DNA of 64,000 nt from Vibrio tapetis subsp. tapetis (lineage in GTDB: Bacteria; Pseudomonadota; Gammaproteobacteria; Enterobacterales; Vibrionaceae), in assembly GCF_900233005.1 (NCBI RefSeq), contig NZ_LT960612.1, forward strand, positions 1,488,001 through 1,552,000, given 5' to 3'. A program made the position numbers and the translations under genes. The notes under the pieces are model-generated. The model had not been told where the DNA came from and did no database searches. It saw only the letters and a list, made by a program, of their open reading frames with translations. Within the stretch, counting starts at the first letter, position 1. Each line of letters starts with the position of its first letter. This document shows, in pieces, positions 9,316 through 17,972 of this stretch.

Positions 9316-10395
9316 ATGCTAAATCATGGAGGCAAGCTTCGCCAATACGCGAAGCAATTTGAACGCCCTTTTAATGAGTGGGTGGATCTTTCCACAGGCG
9401 TGAGCCCGTTCACTTACCCAATCGGGAATATCCCAGAACCAATCTGGAATCGATTACCAGAAGACGAAGACGGACTAATTGAAGCGGCTTGTGGTTATTA
9501 TCAATGCAACAATCTACTGCCTGTCGCAGGGAGCCAAGCGGCCATTCAGTTATTGCCTAAGTTGGTTTTAAATCGATACTTAACCTTGCCTAACATCGCC
9601 CAAGACGATGTGCCTATTTTTAGAGTGGGCTTGCCAAAGGTTGGTTACAAAGAGCACCAGTTAGCATGGCGTAATGCCGCTTTTATCTATAAGCAAAGTG
9701 GCGTGCTGTTAGAGTATTATTTTTATGATGGAGAGCCAGCGCCAGCCGATTTAGTTCAACTGGATGCGCTACTGGTGATCAACCCCAATAACCCATTGAC
9801 GGACAAATTCACTCCAGAGCAATTGTTAGCATGGCGCCGTTCAATGAAGCCCGATGCAGTATTGCTGGTGGACGAAGCCTTTATGGACATGACACCAGAG
9901 CAAAGTATCCTTCATCACTATGCGAGTCATTTCGGTTCCAAGTCGTTACCTGAAAATATCATGGTACTCAGATCGCTTGGAAAATTCTTTGGGCTAGCAG
10001 GGCTGCGTGTCGGATTTCTATTTGCCTGTCCCCTGATATTAGAACGGGCAAGGTCTCACATTGGGCCGTGGGCGCTAACGGGCCCTAGCCGTTTTGTTGC
10101 AGCCCAAGCATTAACGGATCACCCATGGCAGCAGCAAAATCGTTCAAGATTGCTAAAAGAAGGGGATCGAATGCAGCAGTTATTGGCGACTCATTTTTCC
10201 CAGCCACCTAATGGACATTTTCTGTTTTATACAGTAAAGCTCGATAACGCAGAAGAAGTGCATATCGCGTTAGCCCAGCAAGGCATTTTGACCCGTTTAT
10301 GTGATGAAAAAGACGCAGTTCGCTTTGGTCTACCAAAAACAGAGCAAGAATGGCAAAGCTTGGAACAAGCACTCAATAGAATTAAGGAAGTTTGA
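9316..10395 (+). CDS. cobD: PLP-dependent threonine-phosphate decarboxylase / CobC-like aminotransferase-fold enzyme
   Basis: The family makes (R)-1-amino-2-propanol phosphate from threonine phosphate, the linker used by CbiB. The 359-aa sequence has a fold-type I PLP pattern: DLSTGVSP near the N-terminus, a VINPNNPLT substrate loop, LLVDEAFMD, and the PLP lysine in RSLGKFFGLAGLRVGF. The position between cbiB and cbiA supports the assignment. CobC and CobD are close homologues, and the two names cannot be separated by eye. The ATG at 9316 follows a 49-bp gap. Confidence 0.87.
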   Translation: MLNHGGKLRQYAKQFERPFNEWVDLSTGVSPFTYPIGNIPEPIWNRLPEDEDGLIEAACGYYQCNNLLPVAGSQAAIQLLPKLVLNRYLTLPNIAQDDVPIFRVGLPKVGYKEHQLAWRNAAFIYKQSGVLLEYYFYDGEPAPADLVQLDALLVINPNNPLTDKFTPEQLLAWRRSMKPDAVLLVDEAFMDMTPEQSILHHYASHFGSKSLPENIMVLRSLGKFFGLAGLRVGFLFACPLILERARSHIGPWALTGPSRFVAAQALTDHPWQQQNRSRLLKEGDRMQQLLATHFSQPPNGHFLFYTVKLDNAEEVHIALAQQGILTRLCDEKDAVRFGLPKTEQEWQSLEQALNRIKEV

Positions 10396-11714
10396 TGAAT
10401 ACCAAACCTGACTCACAGCACTGTCCTGCGCTTGTTGTTGCCGCGCCATCTTCTGGTAGTGGTAAAACAACCGTCGTCGCCGCATTAGCAAGGTTACTGA
10501 CTCAACAAGGAAAGAAAGTTCGGGTGTTCAAAACTGGGCCAGATTTTATCGACCCACAATTTCTTTCTTTGGCGTGTCAATCGCCGGTTTATCAATTGGA
10601 TTTATGGATGTGCGGAGAAGATGAATGCCGACGCTTGTTAGCCGAAGCCGCAGCAGAAGCCGATATCATCCTAATCGAAGGTGTGATGGGCATGTTTGAT
10701 GGGCAATGCTCCAGTGCCGACATCGCGGCCAAGTTTGGCATTCCCATCCTAGCGGTGGTAGACGCTGGAGCCATGGCTCAGACTTTCGGTGCCTTGGTAC
10801 ATGGGTTGGCCACTTATCGAGAAGACGTTTCCATCTTCGGCGTGATGGCAAATCGAGTCGGCTCGCCTCGACATGCTGAAATGTTGCAAGAAAGCTTAAA
10901 ACCCGGTGTTGAGTTTTGTGGCTGGCTAGCCAAAGATACTGACCTTAGTTTGCCTGAGCGCCACCTAGGTTTGGTGCAAGCGTGTGAGCTGGAAGACATT
11001 GAACAAAGATTGGACAAAGCCGCGTCTGCATTGGCAGAACATGGTGATATACCGCTCCCTGAACCGATTGATTTCAGTTTCGAAGTTGATGCTGCTAATA
11101 AAACCTATTCTTACGCGCTGGAGGGTAAAACCATCGCCGTGGCCTTTGACGCCAGTTTTGCTTTTTTATATCAAGCAAACATCGACTTGCTACAGGAAAT
11201 GGGTGCAAACATCGTTTATTTTTCGCCCCTCGCCGGTGACACTTTGCCAACCTGTGATGCCTTGTATTTACCGGGTGGTTACCCTGAGCTGAACTTGGCC
11301 GAACTTGCCAATAACGCAAGTTTGATGGCTGAGATAAACGAACATATTAGCCAGCAGAAGCCGTGTTTGGCAGAGTGTGGTGGCATGTTGTATTTGAGCC
11401 AGTCTCTAACCAACAAGCAAGGTGAAGTTCAAACTCTGGTTGGCGCGTTAAATGCCCAGTCTGAAATGCAACCGAAATTGGCCGCGCTGGGTATCGTAAA
11501 AGCGAAATTTGGTACAGAAGAGCTCAGAGGACACACGTTTCACTACTCAAGAACCATGAGCGATGAAGCGATTCTGGTGCGTCCTGTGTCGCAATATGGC
11601 AGAGAAACCGACCCAGTTTGGTACAAGCATCAAACCATTGCCTCTTACATCCATTGGTATTTTCCTTCTAACCCGAACGTGGTGGCTAAAATGTTCAATG
11701 GGGAACTGTGCTAG
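10395..11714 (+). CDS. cbiA: Cobyrinate a,c-diamide synthase CbiA
   Basis: CbiA amidates the a and c side chains of cobyrinate with ATP and glutamine. The N-terminal half is a P-loop synthetase with SSGSGKTTVVAAL and KTGPDFIDP. The C-terminal half is a glutamine amidotransferase with LAECGGMLYL, whose cysteine is the nucleophile. I choose the ATG at 10395 (439 aa), which overlaps the previous stop as TGATG and has AAGGAAG upstream, over the TTG one codon earlier. It is the last cbi gene here. The next gene faces the other way. Confidence 0.95.
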   Translation: MNTKPDSQHCPALVVAAPSSGSGKTTVVAALARLLTQQGKKVRVFKTGPDFIDPQFLSLACQSPVYQLDLWMCGEDECRRLLAEAAAEADIILIEGVMGMFDGQCSSADIAAKFGIPILAVVDAGAMAQTFGALVHGLATYREDVSIFGVMANRVGSPRHAEMLQESLKPGVEFCGWLAKDTDLSLPERHLGLVQACELEDIEQRLDKAASALAEHGDIPLPEPIDFSFEVDAANKTYSYALEGKTIAVAFDASFAFLYQANIDLLQEMGANIVYFSPLAGDTLPTCDALYLPGGYPELNLAELANNASLMAEINEHISQQKPCLAECGGMLYLSQSLTNKQGEVQTLVGALNAQSEMQPKLAALGIVKAKFGTEELRGHTFHYSRTMSDEAILVRPVSQYGRETDPVWYKHQTIASYIHWYFPSNPNVVAKMFNGELC

Positions 11715-11735
11715 CGAGTCTTTTCTTTGTTATCA

Positions 11736-11767
11736 GCGCTTCCTAAGCTTAGTTTTCTTGGAAGCGC
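11736..11767. terminator. Possible bidirectional terminator after cbiA
   Basis: GCGCTTCC and GGAAGCGC form an 8-bp GC-rich stem around a 16-nt loop, between the convergent ends of cbiA and the HAD gene. No good T-run follows on either strand, so intrinsic termination is uncertain. Confidence 0.45.
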
Positions 11768-11781
11768 GAATAAGCTAGCTT

Positions 11782-12444
11782 TTAACAAGTGGCCTCATGT
11801 TCCGATTCAACAAGCGGGATCACATCAAATAGTGAGTCGAAAATGTGCGTAGCACGGGCGGCAATGTCTTCTCTGGGTGGTAAAATATCAGGCACCATTG
11901 CGGCCATGCAGCCAGCATCTAACCCAGATTGCATGCCATTATTGGAGTCTTCTAACACGAGGCAGTGCTTGGGCTCTATCGCTAATAACTGAGTCGCACG
12001 AAGGTAACAATCGGGTTGTGGCTTTCCGTGTTCAATATCTTCTGCTGTCACGATGGCATCAAACTGATTCAGATAGTCTGAATGTTTGAAGTGATGCTCG
12101 ACTTCTGGGCGATGAGACGAGGTGACTAACGCACACTTCAAGCCGTGTTTTTTTAGCGTTGCGAATAAGCGGTCGAACCCCATTTTGTAAACCACACCAA
12201 CGGCGCGTTGATTGCGCAATTCTTGTTTGCACACGCTGCGATAGCGCTCTAGATCCAACTTATCACCAAATTCCGCTTCAAGCAGCCGTTCACATTCCGG
12301 ATCTTGAGTGCCGATGAAGTGCTGGTAGACATCGTCGGTCAGATCCAGTCCTTGTTCTTTGGCTGCATATTGCCACGCAGCCTTGTAAATGTGCTCACTA
12401 TCGAAAATCAGCCCATCCATATCAAACAGCAGTGCTTTTATCAT
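11782..12444 (-). CDS. HAD-superfamily hydrolase, beta-phosphoglucomutase-like
   Basis: A 220-aa cytoplasmic HAD phosphatase of subfamily IA. Motif I, LLFDMDGLIFDSE, carries the nucleophilic Asp and the acid/base Asp. A cap domain follows at about 20-90. Motif II is ALVTSS, and motif IV is VLEDSNNGMQSGLDAG. Proteins of this type dephosphorylate small sugar or nucleotide phosphates. The substrate cannot be told from sequence. It stands alone, convergent to cbiA and not obviously part of an operon. Confidence 0.85.
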   Translation of the reverse strand: MIKALLFDMDGLIFDSEHIYKAAWQYAAKEQGLDLTDDVYQHFIGTQDPECERLLEAEFGDKLDLERYRSVCKQELRNQRAVGVVYKMGFDRLFATLKKHGLKCALVTSSHRPEVEHHFKHSDYLNQFDAIVTAEDIEHGKPQPDCYLRATQLLAIEPKHCLVLEDSNNGMQSGLDAGCMAAMVPDILPPREDIAARATHIFDSLFDVIPLVESEHEATC

Positions 12445-12580
12445 GGTTCTTCCTATTGATTATGACCGTACCGTTTTACCAAGTTTTGGAAGAAAAATGA
12501 GCCGCTTAGCTCACACCCTTGAGACTGTTAACCTGAATTTTACAAATTTGTGCCTCCATTGAGTGTGAGTAAGCTTCGGT

Positions 12581-12700
12581 CAACTACATGGACCAACTAC
12601 ATGGACAGGCAACTACATGGACAGGCAACTACATGGACAGGCAACTACATGGACAGGCACCTAAAGGCAACTACATGGACAGGCACCTAAAGCTCAAAAA
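12581..12700. repeat. Tandem array of about six CAACTACATGGAC(AGG) units
   Basis: Six copies of CAACTACATGGAC begin at 12581, 12594, 12610, 12626, 12642 and 12668. The central ones have a strict 16-bp period (CAACTACATGGACAGG), and the last two carry the extra CACCTAAAG. The next 18 bases, with CATGGACACACACTAAAT, resemble the same unit. The array therefore appears to be made of copies of the left end of the adjacent RAYT element. Confidence 0.85.
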
Positions 12701-12703
12701 CAT

Positions 12704-13991
12704 GGACACACACTAAATACGATTTAGCCTGAATGATTTACGCAATCAGTACAATCGAACTGTCTTGATTAATTTTGGTATGTGGGAAGAAGGTCGTAAG
12801 GTGGTATGTTTAAGAAAAGTGACTGTTTGTGAGTTTATGATTTAGATGCAGTTAGCCAACTTAATGCTGGCGTAGTGTTTGTGATTATAAAATGCGAACA
12901 TTTCTTTTATTCGAGCTGATAACAGTGAATTTTTGTTTTACCTAGTGCCGTTTTGGCTTGTGCAAGACTACTCGGTGAGCCTATTGCTGTGGAACGTTTC
13001 CTTTCAAGCGTGGTACAGACTTCAAGCCAATCACTTTGATTGAAATTAAGTCTCTCCAAAATGGGTGGCAAATTGTTAGCCATTGTTGCTTTATTCTCTC
13101 GAAACTGCCTTGCTGTCCAATCTACTAATTCGATGTAATCTATTAATCTAAAAGGTATTCCATCCATCAACTTGTTTGTTGCATTGCCAATAAAGGGGTG
13201 CAAACAAGGCGCGGTTACAAGGTTGTCATTAAGCGCCTTTAGCCTTGCTTTTATTGAGGTAAATTCAGAGTGTTCAGGGGACTTCGCTATCCCCGCGCGA
13301 ACCGGATTTAAGTCCACATAGGTCATGGCAGCGGCTAAGGCCTTTTCATCAAGCAGCGCTTGGCTTTTGAAGCGACTTTCCCAAAAGTGGCCAGTACATT
13401 CATCCTCCTGATTGGCTTTACATGCAATGTCGTAGTTGAGCTCTTTCATGAACCAACTTAATGACCATAACCTCTCTCGCCAGATATTGATGATTTCTAT
13501 GCACTTATCTTGCTCTGCTTGGGTCTTTAATTCCTTTCTTAGCCAACGCTGAACCAAGACAGGCAACTTGTGAGACTGACTCCAACGCTCAATCACTTCA
13601 TCCAGTGTTAATCTAAGAGCCTTGTCGCGATTGATGTGCAACACCAAATGGTAATGATTCGACATCACCGCATAGGCGCAGACATCAATGCAATAGGTGC
13701 GAGTGAGGGACTGAATTTTGTGCTCAATCCATTCTCTTCGGTGTTCGTAGCTCTTGTTAGTCGAGGCATCGCTGCCACATAAAAAACTTTGCCTTACACA
13801 TCTCGACACACAGTGATAGTAGGGCGTTGCCTCGACGGAGATAAGCTGCTTTCTTGCTGTAGCCATGAACATTTCCAATGAGTTTTTTACTAAGATAGCA
13901 ATGGCGTAGAGAAGGATAAGTTTTGAAGAATAGAAGTGGAGTGGTGTCGAGGTAAAGTCAGTCGTTTGGTCATACTATTTGGTGTGTGTCC
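12704..13991. mobile_element. RAYT-type element bounded by 15-bp imperfect inverted repeats
   Basis: GGACACACACTAAAT at 12704-12718 is the reverse complement, with one mismatch, of ATTTGGTGTGTGTCC at 13977-13991. The two repeats enclose one HUH transposase gene and about 100-190 bp of flank on each side. RAYTs mobilise or scatter short repeats rather than moving as classic insertion sequences. The element lies between the HAD gene and the phosphonate pair. The exact ends are inferred from the repeats only. Confidence 0.6.
12907..13866 (-). CDS. REP-associated tyrosine (HUH, Y1) transposase
   Basis: This is a Y1 transposase-like single-strand DNA nuclease of the RAYT group. It begins MATARK and ATPYYHCVSRCVR, then carries the HUH motif HYH inside VMSNHYHLVLH. 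The downstream TYVDLNPVRAG segment probably contains the catalytic tyrosine. GHFWESRFKSQ is another RAYT hallmark. I use the ATG at 13866, since family members start with MATARK. A TTG at 13878 and an ATG at 13872 are in frame. The gene seems intact (319 aa). Its role in the adjacent repeat array is inferred. Confidence 0.88.
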   Translation of the reverse strand: MATARKQLISVEATPYYHCVSRCVRQSFLCGSDASTNKSYEHRREWIEHKIQSLTRTYCIDVCAYAVMSNHYHLVLHINRDKALRLTLDEVIERWSQSHKLPVLVQRWLRKELKTQAEQDKCIEIINIWRERLWSLSWFMKELNYDIACKANQEDECTGHFWESRFKSQALLDEKALAAAMTYVDLNPVRAGIAKSPEHSEFTSIKARLKALNDNLVTAPCLHPFIGNATNKLMDGIPFRLIDYIELVDWTARQFRENKATMANNLPPILERLNFNQSDWLEVCTTLERKRSTAIGSPSSLAQAKTALGKTKIHCYQLE

Positions 13992-14099
13992 GGTTAGGGC
14001 ATGTTCTAAATAGTGAGCAGCTGTTTTAGTATCGTGGTGGTGGTTCACTCGTTACTGGCTGCTCATCGTATATTGTGTGGCTTTAGTCGTGGAGGCAGG

Positions 14100-14711
14100 T
14101 TAGGTGCTTGAACAGCTGTCTGTGTGCAAGGACGTTTCTGCCTTCATGCTGTTATTTGAAATCAGCAGTGCTTGGGTTAAGCATTGTTCGGTTAATGCTA
14201 GGTAGTAATCAAGACTAGGATGCGCTAATGCTTCTTCTTTGCCTAGGTCGTCAAATAATCTCACTTGAATCGCATCTTTGTGGTAAGTCTCAGCTTCAAA
14301 TAGTTGTACTTCACCATCGCTCATTATTCCACCTTGGACATGCAAAGTGTCTTTCGATGCTTGGCTGAGTTTAGCCATGTAGCCGGGCTTTACCGTACAC
14401 AGGTAGCGCTTTGCCGCGACATGAAGCTGAATTGGGTCAAGGATACTGCTTGGCAGATATGGGCGTAGAAAATCAGCGCCAATATTTTCGTGGAAACCGT
14501 CTATACCGTTTTCTGTTATATCTTCAGGAAGCCCTAAAATTAAATGGCCAAAATCATGCAAAAAAGCGGCGACAACCACTTCGCGAGTGCTGTTTTTCTT
14601 TTCGGCAAAGTACGCGGATTGCATCATGTGTTCAGCCATAGAGATACGTTCACCATAGGCGACATGACCGTTCTCGATGAATTGCTGGTGGATAAAATCG
14701 ATAACTTTCAT
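14100..14711 (-). CDS. HD-domain mixed-valent di-iron oxygenase, TmpB/PhnZ-like
   Basis: Enzymes of this family cleave 1-hydroxy-2-aminoethyl- or trimethylaminoethylphosphonate oxidatively, releasing phosphate. The 203-aa protein shows YGERISMAEHMMQSA, then the HD pair in AAFLHDFGHL, and downstream histidines expected to hold two irons. The start is the ATG at 14711, which overlaps the stop of the dioxygenase gene as ATGA and follows AAGGAGAG. An upstream ATG at 14771 would run inside the neighbour. Coupling with a 2OG dioxygenase supports phosphonate catabolism. TmpB-like is preferred over PhnZ because the partner is BBOX-like. Exact substrate is inferred. Confidence 0.78.
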   Translation of the reverse strand: MKVIDFIHQQFIENGHVAYGERISMAEHMMQSAYFAEKKNSTREVVVAAFLHDFGHLILGLPEDITENGIDGFHENIGADFLRPYLPSSILDPIQLHVAAKRYLCTVKPGYMAKLSQASKDTLHVQGGIMSDGEVQLFEAETYHKDAIQVRLFDDLGKEEALAHPSLDYYLALTEQCLTQALLISNNSMKAETSLHTDSCSST

Positions 14712-15790
14712 TGTCGCTCTCCTTGAATGGTACGCATGGTACTCAGTAAGGAGTCCTTGTCGGCATAGCATCCCTGCAAATGACGCTTACCTATAGCGGC
14801 CACTTCACGACCATGCAGCACACGCTCGTTATCAAACATCATTAATTCGCCAGGCTGTAGCTTGCAAGTGAACTTACATTCTTCACTGTGTAGCACCGCC
14901 ATAAAGCATTGGTAGGCTTCGTAAAAAGCGCGCTGTTCATCGAATGGCAAGCGGATAGTTTGAATAGAGCGGTTGTTAAGGCGTACTTTCGTAACTTTAC
15001 CTTGGCTATCTGTTTCAATAACACTGCCACAGCTTTGTAGGTCTGCTTCGGTGCTTTTAAAGCGGTAGCTCAGAATGGCGCTGTTCAAGATGTCGAAGTG
15101 ATGCTTATAGCGTTCTTTTACTATCTGCGCAGCATAAAAGCCATCGGCTAGGGCGGTAATACCACCTTCAGGTGCCGCCACTAAACAGTGCAATAATTGC
15201 AAGCTAGGGACAGGGTGGCGATAAGGGTTATCGGTATGCAGGCTCAGTGGCTTCGGTGTAAAGGCCAGATTCTCTGGGTTATCTTTGGTGATGACTTCGA
15301 AGTATTTGCCGTAATTGGTTTCACGAACGTAACCGAATTTATCGACGACTTCTAATAGTTGCTGATCGTGATTAGGTACATGATGAAGAAACGCAATGCC
15401 ATGTGTATTGACATGATTAAGCCACTGATATTTTGATTCTGGTTTATCAAGGTCGCGGTAATCAATACTGAATGCGGCTTGATCTAATTGGCTGCCCCAT
15501 AGCGTTATACCTTCATCGGTATCGGAACTAAGACTCACTGCTTCAGAAGGAAATAGAAGCGAATCAGGGTAAATTGATTGATGGCCATCCTGCCATTCAA
15601 CAAAGAGCTGATCGTTATCGTATCGGGCGTCAATGATCTCGATGTCGAGATTAAGGTTAATGACTTCTTGTAGTCGCTGACCAGACGGATGTAGGCACTC
15701 TGAGCATGGGCAATTATCACGCAGCCAGAAGAAATGAAAAGGCGTGTTGTTAACCGTTAAGTGTGTGTCAAAAATTGATAATACATTCAT
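14708..15790 (-). CDS. Fe(II)/2-oxoglutarate dioxygenase of the gamma-butyrobetaine hydroxylase family, TmpA-like
   Basis: A 360-aa protein with an N-terminal GBBH-like domain, including the Cys/His-rich FWLRDNCPCSECLHPSGQR that binds zinc in relatives. A TauD-type catalytic domain follows, with HTDNPYR (His-x-Asp) and the distal His in RVLHGRE. TmpA hydroxylates the carbon next to phosphorus in 2-trimethylaminoethylphosphonate, and TmpB then cleaves it to glycine betaine and phosphate. The pairing with the HD oxygenase and the binding protein upstream supports this. Gamma-butyrobetaine hydroxylase proper is the alternative. Confidence 0.75.
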   Translation of the reverse strand: MNVLSIFDTHLTVNNTPFHFFWLRDNCPCSECLHPSGQRLQEVINLNLDIEIIDARYDNDQLFVEWQDGHQSIYPDSLLFPSEAVSLSSDTDEGITLWGSQLDQAAFSIDYRDLDKPESKYQWLNHVNTHGIAFLHHVPNHDQQLLEVVDKFGYVRETNYGKYFEVITKDNPENLAFTPKPLSLHTDNPYRHPVPSLQLLHCLVAAPEGGITALADGFYAAQIVKERYKHHFDILNSAILSYRFKSTEADLQSCGSVIETDSQGKVTKVRLNNRSIQTIRLPFDEQRAFYEAYQCFMAVLHSEECKFTCKLQPGELMMFDNERVLHGREVAAIGKRHLQGCYADKDSLLSTMRTIQGERQ

Positions 15791-15807
15791 GTAAATACTA
15801 CTTCTTA

Positions 15808-16812
15808 TTAGCTTCTGTTTTCTGTGCGAGATTCAAAATGCGCAGACCATTTTTTTAAAACAGCAGCGCGGTCGTTTGCCATGGCATTAAAATCAATATC
15901 AGCAATAGCGGATTCAACATCGGGGTAGTTTGCTACCTCGCCGTTGACCTCTTTATGAGCAACGACGGGGTAGACGGTGTTGTAGAGCTCGTTGGCTTCT
16001 TTGGTGATAGACCAGTTCACCAAGGCTTGTGCGGCTTTAGAATCGGTATTAACCAATGCAACTGCTTCGGTATCCCAACCAATCCCTTTTGGTAATATCA
16101 AATCAATCGGGGCACCCTGCGATTTGAGCTTAGCGGCGCGAAGTGCGAATGAGATACCAATCACCGCTTCTCCTTGGGCTGACTCAACGCATGGTTTTGA
16201 GCCTGAATGGGTGTACCTGACGATGTTATTGTCTAAGCGCGTCATGTAATCCCAGCCTTGTTCATTACCCATTGTTTGTAACCATGCTGAAACTTGGGTA
16301 TAGCCCGTACCGGAAGAACTCGGGTTAGGCATGACGATGTGGCCTTTGTAAATCGGGTTGGTGAGGTCTTCCCAGGTGGTGGGCTTAGGTAAGTTAAGCT
16401 GCTTGGCGATAATTTCGTTAAAACAGACAACGTTGAAAAAAGCGTCGTGACCATACCAAGCTTGATTTTCTTGAGGATCGATCATGGTCGATTTTAATGA
16501 TTGTAAGCCCACGGGAGTAAAGGGCTTGATGACGCCTTGCTCTTTAAGTAGTGCCAGTGAAGAACCTGCCAGACCCCAAATAACATCTGCTTGGGTATTT
16601 TTCCCTTCAGCGAGCAACTTAGCGGTGATGACGCCCGTTGAATCTCGAACCCAATTAATGTCGATATCGGGATGGCTTTTTTGAAATGTATTTTTGAAAT
16701 CGGCCAATAAGTCTGTTTCAAAAGCGGTATAGACTGTGATCGTTTCTTTTGAGTAAACGTGGGATGACGTAGCAAGTAATAGCGTTGCGCCGAAGCAATG
16801 TGCAAGTTTCAT
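15808..16812 (-). CDS. Periplasmic binding protein for 2-aminoethylphosphonate-type substrates (orphan)
   Basis: A 334-aa extracellular solute-binding protein of the iron(III)/aminoethylphosphonate group. A signal peptide covers about the first 22 residues (LLLATSSHVYS), and the mature part begins KETITVYTAFETD. Motifs such as WGLAGSSLALLKEQG and NPSSSGTGYT are typical of PhnS/FutA-like proteins. It is the first gene of a three-gene unit with the two oxygenase genes, 17 bp upstream. No permease or ATPase gene is adjacent, so it must use transporter parts encoded elsewhere, or the transporter genes have been lost. Confidence 0.78.
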   Translation of the reverse strand: MKLAHCFGATLLLATSSHVYSKETITVYTAFETDLLADFKNTFQKSHPDIDINWVRDSTGVITAKLLAEGKNTQADVIWGLAGSSLALLKEQGVIKPFTPVGLQSLKSTMIDPQENQAWYGHDAFFNVVCFNEIIAKQLNLPKPTTWEDLTNPIYKGHIVMPNPSSSGTGYTQVSAWLQTMGNEQGWDYMTRLDNNIVRYTHSGSKPCVESAQGEAVIGISFALRAAKLKSQGAPIDLILPKGIGWDTEAVALVNTDSKAAQALVNWSITKEANELYNTVYPVVAHKEVNGEVANYPDVESAIADIDFNAMANDRAAVLKKWSAHFESRTENRS

Positions 16813-17192
16813 TTTGCATCCTTAGTGATTGTGAGCTTGGCGATAATAAGAGTGGTTAATGAAGACTTGGTGTGATTTTTGTTACGAATAGGTTAATTGT
16901 TTTGGTGGGTAGGTAATAAATACACTTTAGCTATTTTCAACAAGTACTTGTATTGCGACGGCTTAGTACTAATTGACGTCTTTAGTTCATTTTTGTCTCT
17001 CGTGACGGAGAAACATTCATCGTCGTTTCCTTGTGATGGCTCCGTTGATCTGGGTGAAAATCCATCAATCTGAACAATCGATATTGACGATCTACCATAG
17101 CTTTACCGAACGCTGACAAATCATGACTGTACCTGTTTGATTTCAAGAGTAATATGAACTCACTAAAACCTACAATTAGGAGGTAAGTTTTT
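16813..17192. other. 380-bp divergent intergenic region
   Basis: This region separates the leftward phosphonate unit from the rightward SIMPL gene and must hold both promoters. A leftward 79-codon open frame (16982-17221) overlaps the SIMPL start, has no recognisable features and is not called. I see no strong hairpin or known operator. Confidence 0.5.
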
Positions 17193-17903
17193 ATGACTAC
17201 TTCAAAATCATCTTGGGCCATTGGTGTGGGCCTTGTACTTGGGCTTGCGTTGCTGGGTTTCCAGTTGCAGCAGGCTGTTATCAGTTTTAAAAGCTACGAG
17301 CGGGTAGTGACGGTGAAAGGCTTGTCTGAAAGGGAATACCCAGCAGACACCGTTATTTGGCCAATTGAGTTAACGGTTGCCGACAACGATTTGCAAAAAG
17401 TGTATCAAACCCTCGAAACACAAACCAAGCAAGTGCGGGAGTTTTTAATTGAACAAGGCATAGAGGATTCAGAGTTTTCGCTCTCTTCGCCAAGTGTCGT
17501 GGATAAAAAAGCCCAACAGTACGGCGATAGTTATGTTGAGTTTCGCTATCTTGCTAACCAGAGCATCACGATATACAGTACCAAAGTGGACACGGTTCGA
17601 GGTGTAATGAACAAACTTGGCGAGCTTGGAAAGCTAGGGTTGGTTTTAAACCAAGACAGCTATAGCAGCCAACCTGAATACCTTTTCACTCAGCTAAATG
17701 ACGTAAAGCCAGAAATGGTAGAAGAAGCAACCCGTCAGGCAAGAGAAGTCGCGCAGAAGTTTGCCGCGGATTCGCAAAGCCAGTTGGGTAAAATCAAGCG
17801 TGCTTCTCAAGGCCGTTTCAGTATTTCAGATCGAGACAGCAATACCGCACACATTAAAAAATTGCGTGTTGTTTCTACGGTTGAATATTACCTTTCTGAC
17901 TAA
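17193..17903 (+). CDS. SIMPL (DUF541) domain protein, YggE-like
   Basis: A 236-aa envelope protein with one N-terminal hydrophobic anchor (about residues 8-30), followed by a SIMPL domain that begins VVTVKGLSEREYPAD. SIMPL proteins such as E. coli YggE are linked to oxidative stress tolerance, but the biochemical function is unknown. A strong AGGAGG ribosome site precedes the ATG. It is a single-gene unit ending at a bidirectional terminator. Confidence 0.85.
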   Translation: MTTSKSSWAIGVGLVLGLALLGFQLQQAVISFKSYERVVTVKGLSEREYPADTVIWPIELTVADNDLQKVYQTLETQTKQVREFLIEQGIEDSEFSLSSPSVVDKKAQQYGDSYVEFRYLANQSITIYSTKVDTVRGVMNKLGELGKLGLVLNQDSYSSQPEYLFTQLNDVKPEMVEEATRQAREVAQKFAADSQSQLGKIKRASQGRFSISDRDSNTAHIKKLRVVSTVEYYLSD

Positions 17904-17911
17904 ATGGTCTT

Positions 17912-17961
17912 AAGCGTGCTCACCCTCCGTCAAGAGAGCTTTTGGTAAGGAGAGCACGCTT
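17912..17961. terminator. Bidirectional terminator hairpin
   Basis: AAGCGTGCTC and GAGCACGCTT form a 10-bp perfect stem around a 30-nt loop, between the convergent SIMPL and ABC transporter genes. It is positioned to serve both strands. Confidence 0.65.
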
Positions 17962-17972
17962 TAATGGCTCGT

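Noticed and set aside
12581..12700. CRISPR array
   Set aside because: The units are contiguous 13-16 bp repeats without unique spacers, and no cas genes are nearby.
14013..14066. Inverted GAGCAGC/GCTGCTC near the end of the HD oxygenase gene as a terminator
   Set aside because: The loop is about 40 nt and no T-run follows on either strand, so I do not call it.
14712..14771. Upstream ATG 14771 for the HD oxygenase
   Set aside because: It would add 20 residues encoded inside the dioxygenase gene; ATG 14711 has AAGGAGAG and the ATGA coupling.
16982..17221. 79-codon leftward frame between the binding protein and SIMPL genes
   Set aside because: It overlaps the SIMPL start with its strong AGGAGG site, and the protein has no recognisable features.
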